NCBI GenBank assembly: GCA_005798405.1
Contig: SYJQ01000002.1
Span: 1-44,500 of the forward strand
From: Nitrosopumilaceae archaeon
GTDB lineage: Archaea > Thermoproteota > Nitrososphaeria > Nitrososphaerales > Nitrosopumilaceae
Length of the DNA: 44,500 nt
Direction of reading: 5' to 3'
Under the pieces are notes generated by a model. The model made no database searches, had not been told where the DNA came from, and worked only from the letters and a program-made list of their open reading frames with translations. Positions 25,278 through 34,463 of this stretch are shown piece by piece; the stretch's first letter is position 1, and every line of letters starts with the position of its first letter. A program made the position numbers and the translations under genes.

Positions 25278-27987
25278 TTCAGTAATTGATTCACTTTTTA
25301 CTCGTTTTGGATTTGCCAATCTTACTGAAATTCAAAAGAAAGCTTCACCTATAATTTTACAAAAAAAAGATTGTCTAGTAATAGCTCCAACAGGTTCAGG
25401 TAAAACGGAATGCTCTGTAATTCCAATTTTTTCACTAGTAAAGAAATCAAAAAAACTTGGAAAAATTAAGGTTCTTTACATTACTCCTCTACGAGCACTA
25501 AATCGAGATGTATTTCGAAGGATCACCAAATATGCTCAAAGTAATGAACTTTCAATTGAAATCAGACATGGTGATACAACTCAGATTGCAAGAAGGAAAA
25601 TTACTGAAAACCCTCCAGATGTTCTAATAACAACCCCTGAAACTCTTGTTATTCTTCTTACACAGATAAAGATGTTAGATGCATTATCTGAACTTGAGTG
25701 GATTATCATTGATGAGGTACATGAATTACTTGCCAGTGAGAGAGGTTCTCAACTATCCCTAAGTATCGAGCGATTACAACTTAATTCAAAACACTATTTG
25801 ACAAAAATTGGATTATCAGCTACAGTTGGAAATTTTGAAGAAGCTGGAAAATTTGTAGTAGGCACTAAAAGGAAATGTCAAATTATTCGTGATACATCTG
25901 TTAGAAAATATGATGTTGAAGTTAAATTTGTGGATGGAACCATTTCAGATGTTGCAGATAAAATAATTGAGCATGTTTTAGAACTAAATCTTGATTCTCC
26001 GATACTTCTTTTTACTAATACTAGGGGAGAAGCTGAATTTTTAGCTTCGATTCTAAAAGAAAAATCAAATATCAATATAGAATTACATCATGGATCATTA
26101 TCAAAAGAGGTAAGAGAGGATACTGAGCTTACATTAAGAGAAGGGAAACGTGGAATTGTAGTTTGTACTTCATCACTTGAATTAGGATTAGATATAGGTT
26201 CAATAGAGTTGGTAATTCATTACGGTTCTCCTAGACAAGTATCAAAACTAATTCAAAGAATAGGACGTAGTAGACATAACAGAGATGCTTCAGCTAAAGG
26301 GCTAATAATTACAAACAATTCTGATGATGAATTTGAAGCTAGAGCAATACTGGATCGTATTAAAGAAGGTTCCATCGAAGAACAAAAAATCCATGATGGT
26401 TCTTTAGATGTACTTGCACACCATCTTGTAGGAATGACAATGCAACTAGGAGAAATTTCTGTAAATTTAGCATTAGAAACAATAAACAGTGCATATCCAT
26501 TTAGAAATCTACATCTAGAAGATTTGTTAGGTGTATTAGATTTACTTGATTCTAATTATTTGATCTTCTTTGATAGAACAAAAATGACTTTCTGGAAAAA
26601 AGGTCGTTCCTTCAAATATTATTTTGAAAATCTTTCCACAATACCTGATATTCTTAAATTCAAAGTATTTGATAGTGTTGGAAAAAAAATCATTGGAACA
26701 TTAGATCAAAGATTTGTAGGTGATTTTGGAGATTCTGGAAACATCTTTGTTCTAAAAGGTTCACAATGGAGAATACTTAATGTGGATGAAAAGTCATTTT
26801 CAGTAAATGTTGAGCCTTTTAGAGGCGGTGGCATAACTGTTCCTTATTGGGAGGGAGAAAGTATTCCTGTTGATTATAATACTGCAAGAAAAGTTGGAGC
26901 ATTTCGAAGTAAAGTAAAAAATTGTTCATTGAAATTAATCAATAGAACCATTGAAGAACTAAGTTTCAGTGAAATTCCAGATGAAAAAAATATTGTTATA
27001 GAATCTAGTCGTTCACAGGGTTCCATAGTAATACATTCTTGTTTTGGAACCAAAATCAATTCAACACTATCCACTTTACTTTCCTCGATGATATCATCAA
27101 TGCTAGGTTCTATGGTTGATTCACGTTCTGATGGTTATAGAATAGTTTTATCTTCTAGATCACGAATTTCTGAAAAACTTTTCCTTGAAATTATAAAAGA
27201 TGATTATGATCTTTATTCTATTGTAACTGCATCATTAACAGGAACTCACAATGTAAATTGGAAAACATGGTGTGTTGCAAAAAAATTTGGAGTTGTTGGG
27301 AGAGGAGCAATTTATGAAAAAAAATCAGCACGATTTTTATATGAAAGATACGCAAAAACATCTCTTGTAAAAGAAGCATTACGTGAATTATTTCATGATA
27401 AATATGATCTTGAAAATACTGATAAAATCCTTAAAAAAATTAGAGATAATGAAATCATAATTAAATGGTTAGAAATAGATAAATTCTCAAAATTAGCTGA
27501 ACCAATTTTAGATCACACTGTAAAATATTATTCATCTCCTGCTAATCTTGACAAGGGCATACTTGATCTTGTAAAAGCAAGATTGGCAAAGACGAAACAT
27601 CGATTAATTTGTGCACGATGTGGCAAATGGGAACGAGTAATGGAGACAAACGAGGTCAAAACTATATTGATTTGTCCTTATTGTAAAGCCAGACAAATTA
27701 CTGCCACTTTTTATTCTGATTATGATCTTCCAAAAATAATACGAAAAAAATATGAGGGGAAAAAACTCTCTTTAGATGAAAAACACAAGTTTGATCGAGC
27801 CTGGAAAGTCTCTTCTTTAATAGAAAATTTTGGAAAAATCGCTATTACTGTTATATCTGGATACGGAGTAGGCGCTGACACTGCTGCACGTATATTGCGA
27901 AATATGGTGGATGAAGAACATCTCTTCAAACAAATATACGAAGCAGAAAGGCAATATGTTGTAACTAGGGGTTTTTGGGATTCTTAA
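25234..27987 (+). CDS. lhr: Lhr-type superfamily 2 DNA helicase
   Basis: This is a large ATP-dependent helicase of the Lhr family, linked to DNA repair in archaea. Motifs in order: Q-motif region LTEIQKKASP, Walker A APTGSGKT (51-58), TTPETL, DEVH (160-163), LSATVG, ILLFTNTRGEAEFL, VVCTSSLELGLDIG and QRIGRSRHN (motif VI). A winged-helix region and the Lhr-specific C-terminal domain follow. Two CxxC pairs (C793/C796 and C814/C817) make a zinc ribbon near the end. The length of 917 residues is family size. It starts inside the microprotein gene and converges with RPA with a 4-base overlap. Confidence 0.92.
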   Translation: MKDHDQIQQKNQLPDSVIDSLFTRFGFANLTEIQKKASPIILQKKDCLVIAPTGSGKTECSVIPIFSLVKKSKKLGKIKVLYITPLRALNRDVFRRITKYAQSNELSIEIRHGDTTQIARRKITENPPDVLITTPETLVILLTQIKMLDALSELEWIIIDEVHELLASERGSQLSLSIERLQLNSKHYLTKIGLSATVGNFEEAGKFVVGTKRKCQIIRDTSVRKYDVEVKFVDGTISDVADKIIEHVLELNLDSPILLFTNTRGEAEFLASILKEKSNINIELHHGSLSKEVREDTELTLREGKRGIVVCTSSLELGLDIGSIELVIHYGSPRQVSKLIQRIGRSRHNRDASAKGLIITNNSDDEFEARAILDRIKEGSIEEQKIHDGSLDVLAHHLVGMTMQLGEISVNLALETINSAYPFRNLHLEDLLGVLDLLDSNYLIFFDRTKMTFWKKGRSFKYYFENLSTIPDILKFKVFDSVGKKIIGTLDQRFVGDFGDSGNIFVLKGSQWRILNVDEKSFSVNVEPFRGGGITVPYWEGESIPVDYNTARKVGAFRSKVKNCSLKLINRTIEELSFSEIPDEKNIVIESSRSQGSIVIHSCFGTKINSTLSTLLSSMISSMLGSMVDSRSDGYRIVLSSRSRISEKLFLEIIKDDYDLYSIVTASLTGTHNVNWKTWCVAKKFGVVGRGAIYEKKSARFLYERYAKTSLVKEALRELFHDKYDLENTDKILKKIRDNEIIIKWLEIDKFSKLAEPILDHTVKYYSSPANLDKGILDLVKARLAKTKHRLICARCGKWERVMETNEVKTILICPYCKARQITATFYSDYDLPKIIRKKYEGKKLSLDEKHKFDRAWKVSSLIENFGKIAITVISGYGVGADTAARILRNMVDEEHLFKQIYEAERQYVVTRGFWDS

Positions 27988-29381
27988 TTCTTCTTTGTAA
28001 TTTTAGAAAATGCTGTAAGTGATAATTCAATTCTTCCTTCCAACCCTGCTTTTGCATTTACCCCTGTAATTGAAATAATTTCTCCTAGTTCACATTTGTC
28101 TATTAATCTAGCTTGGTTTCTCCATCCCTTCACCCAAATTTGACCTGTATCATCCTCAACAAACATCTCAGATAATAAAATTGATTCACCAGATTTAGTC
28201 TGAATTTCTCGTCTTTCTGGAATTTTTAGTACTATGGATTCAATACAATAATTTCCATCTACTTTAACTTCATTTATCTTTGTTCTTATCTGTGACAACA
28301 ACGGAATTGATTTGTCGTCTTCTAATTTTCTTACAAATGAATTATTATCCAATGTAACAGAGTTTCCATACACCTTTGATGGCATGCACTCAATAACATC
28401 ACCTTCATTACAAATACTGGTAGAATTTGAATGATCAGTAATATTGTAAATGTTTTTTTTCTTATCCATACCCAAAATCATATTCTTTCCGTTTTCTGTT
28501 GTTACAATCGAAAGAATTCTTGCAATTACAGGTTCTGCTTCTTTACCACCTTCAATCTCAATTACTGTGGAATCATTTCCATGAATTTCTAATCCTTGAT
28601 TACCATTTTTCATATTGACTCCAAGTAATCTTACTTTGGCACCTTGAGAAATCATATTTGGAATATCTGATTCATCTTTTCCCCATAGAACTGCCCTCAT
28701 AACACTCCCTTCTTTTCCTTTTAGCCTCATTCTCAATGCTTTTCCAGGCTGACCTCGTGAATTTGTAAATTCCATGCTACTTACAACACCATCTATAATT
28801 CCTATAATTGCAAGATCTTTTTGCCCTTCTTGTAATTCACTGATATCTTTTGTAATCTTGTCTATAGTTGGAATTTCACTTTTGTTATCTGTTATTTCTA
28901 TATTGGAACCTGAACCAATATTGATAGTTGGAGATCCATTAAGATCTGATTTCACATATGCTTTGATAATTTTAATCAAATCACCTGGTTTTAAATTATC
29001 AATTCCAGGCAGATTTGCTTTATCATCCCATAATTTTACACTGGCAGTTGAATTTGTATCATATACGGTCATGGTCCTAAGATAAAAAGGCGAACCGTCT
29101 TTGCGAGAAAATTGTTTTGCAGGAGATATGTTGAGAACCCTAGTTTCTAATGAAATTTCTTTTGCTCCTGAATAAAGATCTTTTAAACCCATTTCGACTT
29201 TTAATGGTCCTGATAAAGAAATTCCAAAATCAGATGCAATCAAAAACAGAGCTCCTTGATCTGTTAGATAACCTGCTCCTATTTTCTCTTTTTTATGTTT
29301 AATCTGTTCTTTAATGTCATCTCTAGTTAATTCTGGTTTTTGCTCAAGTAATTTATCTACAAGTATATCAAATTCAGACAA
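27984..29381 (-). CDS. rpa: Replication protein A, single-chain OB-fold ssDNA-binding protein
   Basis: This protein covers single-stranded DNA in replication and repair. The N-terminal 70 residues are helical (the segment found before the OB folds in archaeal RPA). Three OB folds follow: around SPFYLRTMTVYDTNSTASVKLWDD, GKALRMRLKGKEGSVMRAVLWG, and SEMFVEDDTGQIWVKGW. No CxxC zinc pair is obvious. At 465 residues it resembles the large euryarchaeal-style RPA chain. The start is TTG (MSEFDILVDK), 27 bases after an ATTAATAAAAA box on the plus-strand reading; the nearby ATG is out of frame. Confidence 0.88.
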   Translation of the reverse strand: MSEFDILVDKLLEQKPELTRDDIKEQIKHKKEKIGAGYLTDQGALFLIASDFGISLSGPLKVEMGLKDLYSGAKEISLETRVLNISPAKQFSRKDGSPFYLRTMTVYDTNSTASVKLWDDKANLPGIDNLKPGDLIKIIKAYVKSDLNGSPTINIGSGSNIEITDNKSEIPTIDKITKDISELQEGQKDLAIIGIIDGVVSSMEFTNSRGQPGKALRMRLKGKEGSVMRAVLWGKDESDIPNMISQGAKVRLLGVNMKNGNQGLEIHGNDSTVIEIEGGKEAEPVIARILSIVTTENGKNMILGMDKKKNIYNITDHSNSTSICNEGDVIECMPSKVYGNSVTLDNNSFVRKLEDDKSIPLLSQIRTKINEVKVDGNYCIESIVLKIPERREIQTKSGESILLSEMFVEDDTGQIWVKGWRNQARLIDKCELGEIISITGVNAKAGLEGRIELSLTAFSKITKKN

Positions 29382-29403
29382 TTCATTGTCTGTAAACTAG
29401 TTC

Positions 29404-29414
29404 TATTAATAAAA
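29404..29414 (-). promoter_or_regulatory. TATA-like element for rpa
   Basis: Plus-strand TATTAATAAAA (minus TTTTATTAATA) is centred near 29408, 27 bases before the TTG at 29381. It supports that unusual start codon. Confidence 0.45.
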
Positions 29415-29554
29415 ATTTCATTACTCTTTTGTAGTATGTAAGACTCATAACTGATCGCTAAATTATGGTTTTTTTGACAACTCAAATAATTTCTATCTTG
29501 AATATAGTGATTCATCTCATTAACTAAATTAATAAGAAGATCGCACTCTTTTTT

Positions 29555-30493
29555 ATGTCATGCATTAATGTTGCACATCTATCAAAATTATACGGATCTG
29601 TAAAGGCAGTTGATGACATTGTTCTATCGGTAAAATCTGGTCAAGTTTTTGGATTTTTAGGTCCTAATGGAGCAGGAAAATCAACTACGATCAAACTTCT
29701 AACAACCCTGATCCCACCTTCAAGTGGTTCTCTAACGATTTTAGGAATAAACGCAATTGAAAATTCTCTACAAATACGTCATAAAATTGGCGTAGTCTTA
29801 CAACAACCTAGCTACGAACCAACATTAACTGTTGAAAAATCTCTTGATAAATATGGCATGATGTGGAATGTCCCAAAAATTGAACGGAAAAAAAGAATGG
29901 AAGAACTTCTAAAGGATTTTGATTTAGTAGATATTCGTAAGAAACGAAATGAAGATCTATCAATTGGTCAGAGGAGAAGAGTACAGGTAGCACGTGAATT
30001 CATGCATGATATGGAACTATTATTTCTTGATGAACCAACTGTAGGATTAGATCCTAGTGCTCGAAGAAAACTGTTAGATTATTTAAAAAATAAAGTAAAA
30101 ACAGGTTTAACAATATTTTACACTACACATATTCTAAGCGAAGCTGAATATCTTTGTGATGAAATAGCTATTATAGATAAAGGAAAAATTCTTACTGTAG
30201 ATACACCTGATGCTTTAAAAAAGAGATTTGGGAAAGAAAAAACAATAAAAATTCATTTACTGGAAAAACAAACTAAAATAACCACTCTTCTGTCAGGTCT
30301 CACAGATTACAAAATAGATTTTGATAGTGGAACCAACATTGTAATTCGTTCAGAACAATCTGAATTGGTATTGTTACAAGTTTTACGAATTCTAAACGAT
30401 AATCAAATTGAGATAGAAGATCTTTCTGCAGTTCCTACAAATCTTGAAGAGATCTTTTTAAAAATGGTGAGTGATAATGCATCCAATAATTAG
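29555..30493 (+). CDS. ABC transporter ATP-binding protein (DrrA/ABC-2 exporter type)
   Basis: This is the ATPase of an ABC-2 exporter. Walker A is GPNGAGKST, the Q-loop lies in GVVLQQPSYEP, the signature is LSIGQRRRVQVA, Walker B is LLFLDEPTVGLDP and the switch His is in YYTTH-like FYTTHILSEAEYL. A C-terminal domain of about 90 residues follows, as in DrrA-like proteins linked to drug, lipid or polysaccharide export. The 312-residue length fits. It overlaps the permease gene by about 17-23 bases. The substrate cannot be told. Confidence 0.93.
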   Translation: MSCINVAHLSKLYGSVKAVDDIVLSVKSGQVFGFLGPNGAGKSTTIKLLTTLIPPSSGSLTILGINAIENSLQIRHKIGVVLQQPSYEPTLTVEKSLDKYGMMWNVPKIERKKRMEELLKDFDLVDIRKKRNEDLSIGQRRRVQVAREFMHDMELLFLDEPTVGLDPSARRKLLDYLKNKVKTGLTIFYTTHILSEAEYLCDEIAIIDKGKILTVDTPDALKKRFGKEKTIKIHLLEKQTKITTLLSGLTDYKIDFDSGTNIVIRSEQSELVLLQVLRILNDNQIEIEDLSAVPTNLEEIFLKMVSDNASNN

Positions 30494-31238
30494 ACTTGTT
30501 AATAGAAATTTAACAATTTCCATTAATCCTGGATTTTTGATCTGGCAGGTAATATTTCCTTTAATCTATATTTTTGTTGCTGGTTATGCTTACACATCAT
30601 TAATTGAGAATGTACCATTCGGTGACAAAAGTGTTGATTATCCTGCATTTTTGGCATCTGGTATGATTGGATTTAACATCATGAATAGTACTCTTATTTC
30701 AGGAATAATAATTTGGAATGACAGAAGACACGGAATGTTTGAGCAAATAATGTCAGGTCCGTTTACACGAACTCATTATATTTTGAGTAATATCTGCACC
30801 ATTGGAATTGTGGGATTAGTGAGTGCATCTTTGATTGCACTTGTTGGATATCCTGTATTTTTTGAATCAGTGGAATTTACTATAATTACCATTCCTATGA
30901 TTATTTTTGCTGCAATCATTGGTTCTATTTTGTTTGGTTCAATTGCATCGATAATTTCCACTAGATTGCGTTCTAGTGAAGGATTTAATGTAATAATTAA
31001 CACCGTTTTTCTATTTCTTGCATTTGTTAGCACTGCATTTTATCCTGCATCTGGTTCACCAGAGCCTCTTAGATCAGCATTTTACCTAAACCCACTTACT
31101 TACTTGGTTGATGTAATACGTGCTGGCATTTTTGGTAATGTTACAGAATTTGTAATTATGGAGATGGGCATTTTAGTCGTTATAGCGTCAGTTCTTTTCA
31201 TAATTGCAACAAAATTACTTACAAAATTAGACTTTTAA
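30477..31238 (+). CDS. ABC-2 type transporter permease (DrrB-like)
   Basis: This is the membrane partner of the preceding ATPase. It has about six hydrophobic helices and the ABC-2 signature region in FYLNPLTYLVDVIRAGIFG near the end. After the first helix comes a conserved SGMIGFNIMNSTLISG, with WNDRRHGMFEQIMSGPFTR between helices two and three, where the family has its coupling region. The GTG at 30471 could be a start; I use the ATG at 30477 (MHPIIRLVNRN). The start lies inside the ATPase gene, so the two are coupled. It overlaps the convergent neighbour by 4 bases. Confidence 0.92.
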   Translation: MHPIIRLVNRNLTISINPGFLIWQVIFPLIYIFVAGYAYTSLIENVPFGDKSVDYPAFLASGMIGFNIMNSTLISGIIIWNDRRHGMFEQIMSGPFTRTHYILSNICTIGIVGLVSASLIALVGYPVFFESVEFTIITIPMIIFAAIIGSILFGSIASIISTRLRSSEGFNVIINTVFLFLAFVSTAFYPASGSPEPLRSAFYLNPLTYLVDVIRAGIFGNVTEFVIMEMGILVVIASVLFIIATKLLTKLDF

Positions 31239-31990
31239 TCATTAGAATTTTTAACATCGTTAAAATTCTTGTAAAGTTCATTTATTTTTTTAATGATGTC
31301 TAAATTATCATATTTTGCTAAACTTAGATTTGGTATGACACAATGGCCTCCTATTATTCCAGGATACATCTTTGGTCTATTTCCTAGATTTTCATGAATT
31401 TCATCTGCAAATTTCCACATTTCATCAAAATCTATTTTTTCTTTATCACAAATCATCTTTGTAATTTGAGCATAATTGATTAACCAACCATAATATGTTG
31501 TATCTACTAAAATTTTTGCCAATTCGGCAGTTTTTGTAGTAGACATCCATTGTATTTTTTGAAATCTTTTCTCTAACTGTGATTTGATTATAGAACTAAT
31601 TTCCATTTTATCTGAAGAAATAAATTTCGTGTATTTTTTTACATCGTCTAAAAATCTTCGATGTACTCCACGTACCGGAGAAAATAAAACAGGCAAATCA
31701 AATTTATCTTGAAGATTTTTTGTAGTACCTGGTTTTACAGTGGAATGAATAATTACTACTTGCAAATTATTAATTTTGTTAATCCAATTACTGACAATTT
31801 CTATAAACTCATTTAATTCTCCTGGAAGACATACATGGAGATATTCTGGACTTTCTATGGGAGAATTTTCAGAATAGTTTCTACATTTTGATTTATCACT
31901 GTCTATTCCGACACAATTAAAACCTCGTTGAACAAGTAATTCAAATAAAGTAGAGCCTACTTCTCCCATTCCTAAAATGATATCTGTCAT
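31235..31990 (-). CDS. Short nucleotide-sugar dehydrogenase-like protein
   Basis: The fold resembles UDP-glucose/GDP-mannose dehydrogenases. There is an N-terminal Rossmann motif GMGEVG (7-12), HSTVKPGTT (82-90), a central helix with ELAK (K159) where the catalytic Lys stands, and GGHC (214-217), the active-site Cys position. It ends at 251 residues, while full dehydrogenases have about 400-450 and a third, nucleotide-sugar-binding domain. So it is either a compact variant or has another function. The frame is intact. A TATA-like GTATTATATT is 28 bases before the ATG. DUF354 and an ABC-2 exporter are near. Confidence 0.7.
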   Translation of the reverse strand: MTDIILGMGEVGSTLFELLVQRGFNCVGIDSDKSKCRNYSENSPIESPEYLHVCLPGELNEFIEIVSNWINKINNLQVVIIHSTVKPGTTKNLQDKFDLPVLFSPVRGVHRRFLDDVKKYTKFISSDKMEISSIIKSQLEKRFQKIQWMSTTKTAELAKILVDTTYYGWLINYAQITKMICDKEKIDFDEMWKFADEIHENLGNRPKMYPGIIGGHCVIPNLSLAKYDNLDIIKKINELYKNFNDVKNSND

Positions 31991-32057
31991 TTGTTACCAT
32001 CTAAAAATTCATGGTATTATATTCGTGTTACAGTAGATGTCATTTTTTTAAATAAGG

Positions 32058-32130
32058 TAGCCCTGCCCAGACTCGAACTGGGGTTAAGGGCTTCAAAGGC
32101 CCCTGTGCTTGACCGCTACACTACAGGGCT
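32058..32130 (-). tRNA. tRNA-Gln (anticodon TTG)
   Basis: The reverse complement folds into a full cloverleaf. It has acceptor AGCCCTG/CAGGGCT (A1-U72), D stem GTGT/GCAC, anticodon stem GGGGC/GCCCT around loop CTTTGAA, T stem CCCAG/CTGGG with loop TTCGAGT, and discriminator A. Anticodon TTG reads CAA (Gln). GatD/GatE, which convert Glu-tRNA-Gln, are encoded in the same window. A TATA-like TTTTTATTTA lies about 37 bases before the 5' end. Confidence 0.96.
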
Positions 32131-32204
32131 AATGAAAAAGAGCAACATGATTCCCTTAATGAACTTTTTATTTACGTTTACTTTTGACCTAAAATCAATC
32201 GCAA

Positions 32205-33233
32205 TTATTCTCTAATAACTTGAATTAATTTTTTAATAGGATCTTCCATACTGTTGGAAATTTTTCTTGCTCTATTTCTATAGTTATTGTCAGATGATTC
32301 AAGGAATTTTTTGATAATCTTATTAATTTTTTTGGGATTAGTTTCTCTTTTTACAAGATTATTTTTTACAAGATATTTTTCAATGATATTTGGTACTGCA
32401 TTATAAGAAATAGTTGGAACTCCAAGTAAAGCTGATTCTGCTGTCATAGTACCTCCTGATCCTAAGAAAACATCTGTATTATTTAATAAATATTTTCCAT
32501 CAAATGACATCTTTAAAATTTTTGCATTTTTACCAAATAATTTTTTGAGATTTCTGATCTGCTCTGTATATCTTCCAAGAATAACAATATTTTCATCATC
32601 AAATTCATTTATAATTTCTCTTATTATTGGAATTATTATTTTTGATTTTTGTGTATATGATGCTTGTTCTTCTTCTACTCTAATTAGAATATTTTTTTTA
32701 TGGTTGTGTTTAAATGGCAATGGATTTTTTTGGTTTACATTTCTTTTTATTGTTACAGATGCATCGATTGCTCTGTACGAAATAATGTTTTTTATATCTA
32801 TTCCATATTTTGAAAATTCTTTCTTGGGAATAATCCATGGTATTAATAATTTTTGAATTAAAGGTAATGTCAATTTCATTACTGCATTAGCATGTGGTGA
32901 ATCACAAAATGCAATGTGTCTAATTCCCATACCAAATGACACTCTTGCTGCTTCAGGAGAGCAGAAACTAATTGCCAATTCTGGAGAAAATTTATCAATT
33001 AATACGGATAGTTCCTTTATACGGTTAATACTGGCTTCAAGTTTTCCAAATTTTTCATGTCCACCATGTTTTCCAACACAAACTAGGTCAAAGTTTCTAA
33101 TTTTTGCAAGTTTTGAGACTTCATCATAAGATCGTGAGGTGCACAAAACATTATGCTTCTTCCTTAATTTTTCAATCATTGGTTCAGAAAACAATAATTG
33201 CTTAGGAGTTAGAATATCAATCCATATTTTCAA
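32205..33233 (-). CDS. DUF354 family protein (glycosyltransferase-like fold)
   Basis: The protein matches the style of DUF354 (COG1817), archaeal proteins with a GT-B-like two-domain fold similar to UDP-GlcNAc 2-epimerase or MurG. It has MKIWIDILTPKQ at the N-terminus, ISFCSPEAARVSFGMGIRHIAFCDSPHANAVMKL in the middle, VILGRY at the domain link and FLGSGGTMTAESALLGVPTISY, which has the typical nucleotide-sugar binding look. The 342-residue length fits. A glycan or nucleotide-sugar role is likely but unproven. The start is TTG (MKIWID), as no in-frame ATG is near. Confidence 0.82.
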   Translation of the reverse strand: MKIWIDILTPKQLLFSEPMIEKLRKKHNVLCTSRSYDEVSKLAKIRNFDLVCVGKHGGHEKFGKLEASINRIKELSVLIDKFSPELAISFCSPEAARVSFGMGIRHIAFCDSPHANAVMKLTLPLIQKLLIPWIIPKKEFSKYGIDIKNIISYRAIDASVTIKRNVNQKNPLPFKHNHKKNILIRVEEEQASYTQKSKIIIPIIREIINEFDDENIVILGRYTEQIRNLKKLFGKNAKILKMSFDGKYLLNNTDVFLGSGGTMTAESALLGVPTISYNAVPNIIEKYLVKNNLVKRETNPKKINKIIKKFLESSDNNYRNRARKISNSMEDPIKKLIQVIRE

Positions 33234-33297
33234 GTATTTTCCATTATTATGGTAAGTTCAATAAGTTTTTCTTAGTCTATTACTAGCCTTATGTGTA

Positions 33298-34437
33298 ATG
33301 GGGGGAGCAAAAGTTGTTGTTTATGGACTAAGTACCGAAGGTTATGCCATTGCATGTCAGATGGCAATAAAGGGTGCAGATGTATACATTATTGATGAAT
33401 CAACACCATCAGCAATCTCTCTAAAAGCAGAAATAGCTAAAACTTACCCAAATGTATCTTCTCTAAAAGAAGATGAACCGTTATTGGCAATGGAGCCAAT
33501 TGATATAGCAATTTCAAAAGCTCAATATCTTTTCTTTACACCAAGAATTAGAAAAACAGGACAAGACATCAAAACTGAAATTCATTCAAAATTCAAAGAT
33601 GCAACAACTTCTTTAAAAAAAAATAGTTCTGTGATTTACACTCTACCAACTGGCTTTGGTGGTAATAATGAAAATATTTCATTACTTGAACATGTGACAG
33701 GTCTTGAAGTAGGAAAACAAATTTCTTACTTTTACTATCCTTTGGAAGATCTTAATCAACAACCAAAATTCATAGGTTCTTTTAATGGAAAAGAAGATTT
33801 GACATTAGCTGATCTTTTAACAACTGGAAAAAAAGAAAAAAAATTTGTAGCAATTTCTTCGTCAGAACACTTTCATGCAATTAATGTATTATCTCGATTT
33901 TCTAGTCTTAGTAGTATTCTAGAAGTTTGTAGATATGTACAAGATGACGTTACAAAAAATGATCTTTCTTCAGATGATTTTCAAGAAATTTTCTTAGACA
34001 ATATGGTTAGTGGACTATTTGACCTCAAGTCATTAGGCTCATCATTTGAAGGTGCAAATACGCTCATGTATCTAATCAATGGAAGTGTTAAGGGAATTGA
34101 TGGTTATATTAAGAAACTAATAGATGAAATTCGCTCTACATTAAAGAAAAACGATCTAAAAGCCAGCAGAACAAAAATTGCATTATCATGGACACTTGAT
34201 CAACATGAAATGCGTGGTGATAAAATTGAAATGTTACAGAATCTAACATCAAGATTACGTGATTACATTGGTGATGTTGAAGCTTATGAACATCCCAATT
34301 TCGATTTATTTCATAGTGACAAAACCACCATTATTGTTGCATGCTCAAAAATTGATTTTGAAAATATAGAAAAAAATAAACAAGATACCAATATTATTGT
34401 GATTAAAGCTAATCCGTTATGCGAAATCATTCAATAA
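33298..34437 (+). CDS. Unassigned Rossmann-fold protein, possible nucleotide-sugar dehydrogenase relative
   Basis: The N-terminus KVVVYGLSTEGYAIACQMAIKGADVYIID looks like an NAD-binding Rossmann beta-alpha-beta unit with an altered glycine motif (GLSTEG). A middle segment YTLPTGFGGNNENISLLEHVTGLEVGKQISYFYYPLED resembles the second strand region of UDP-sugar dehydrogenases. The following helical region and a last Rossmann-like strand (TTIIVACSKIDFEN) do not give a clear family. No classical catalytic Cys motif (GGxC) is found. At 379 residues it may be a degenerate, group-specific relative. It lies directly upstream of grpE on the same strand, 26 bases apart. Confidence 0.62.
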   Translation: MGGAKVVVYGLSTEGYAIACQMAIKGADVYIIDESTPSAISLKAEIAKTYPNVSSLKEDEPLLAMEPIDIAISKAQYLFFTPRIRKTGQDIKTEIHSKFKDATTSLKKNSSVIYTLPTGFGGNNENISLLEHVTGLEVGKQISYFYYPLEDLNQQPKFIGSFNGKEDLTLADLLTTGKKEKKFVAISSSEHFHAINVLSRFSSLSSILEVCRYVQDDVTKNDLSSDDFQEIFLDNMVSGLFDLKSLGSSFEGANTLMYLINGSVKGIDGYIKKLIDEIRSTLKKNDLKASRTKIALSWTLDQHEMRGDKIEMLQNLTSRLRDYIGDVEAYEHPNFDLFHSDKTTIIVACSKIDFENIEKNKQDTNIIVIKANPLCEIIQ

Positions 34438-34440
34438 GAG

Positions 34441-34448
34441 TATAAATT
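34441..34448 (+). promoter_or_regulatory. TATA-like element before grpE
   Basis: TATAAATT lies 20 bases (centre) before the grpE ATG at 34464, a little short for a leaderless start at that ATG. An in-frame TTG at 34473 would be 29 bases away. No obvious repeat typical of HrcA/CIRCE regulation is seen. Confidence 0.4.
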
Positions 34449-34463
34449 AGCTAATCGATCATT

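Noticed and set aside
31235-31990. Short dehydrogenase-like gene called a pseudogene
   Set aside because: The frame is clean, the active-site residues are present and a promoter-like box exists, so I kept it as a gene.
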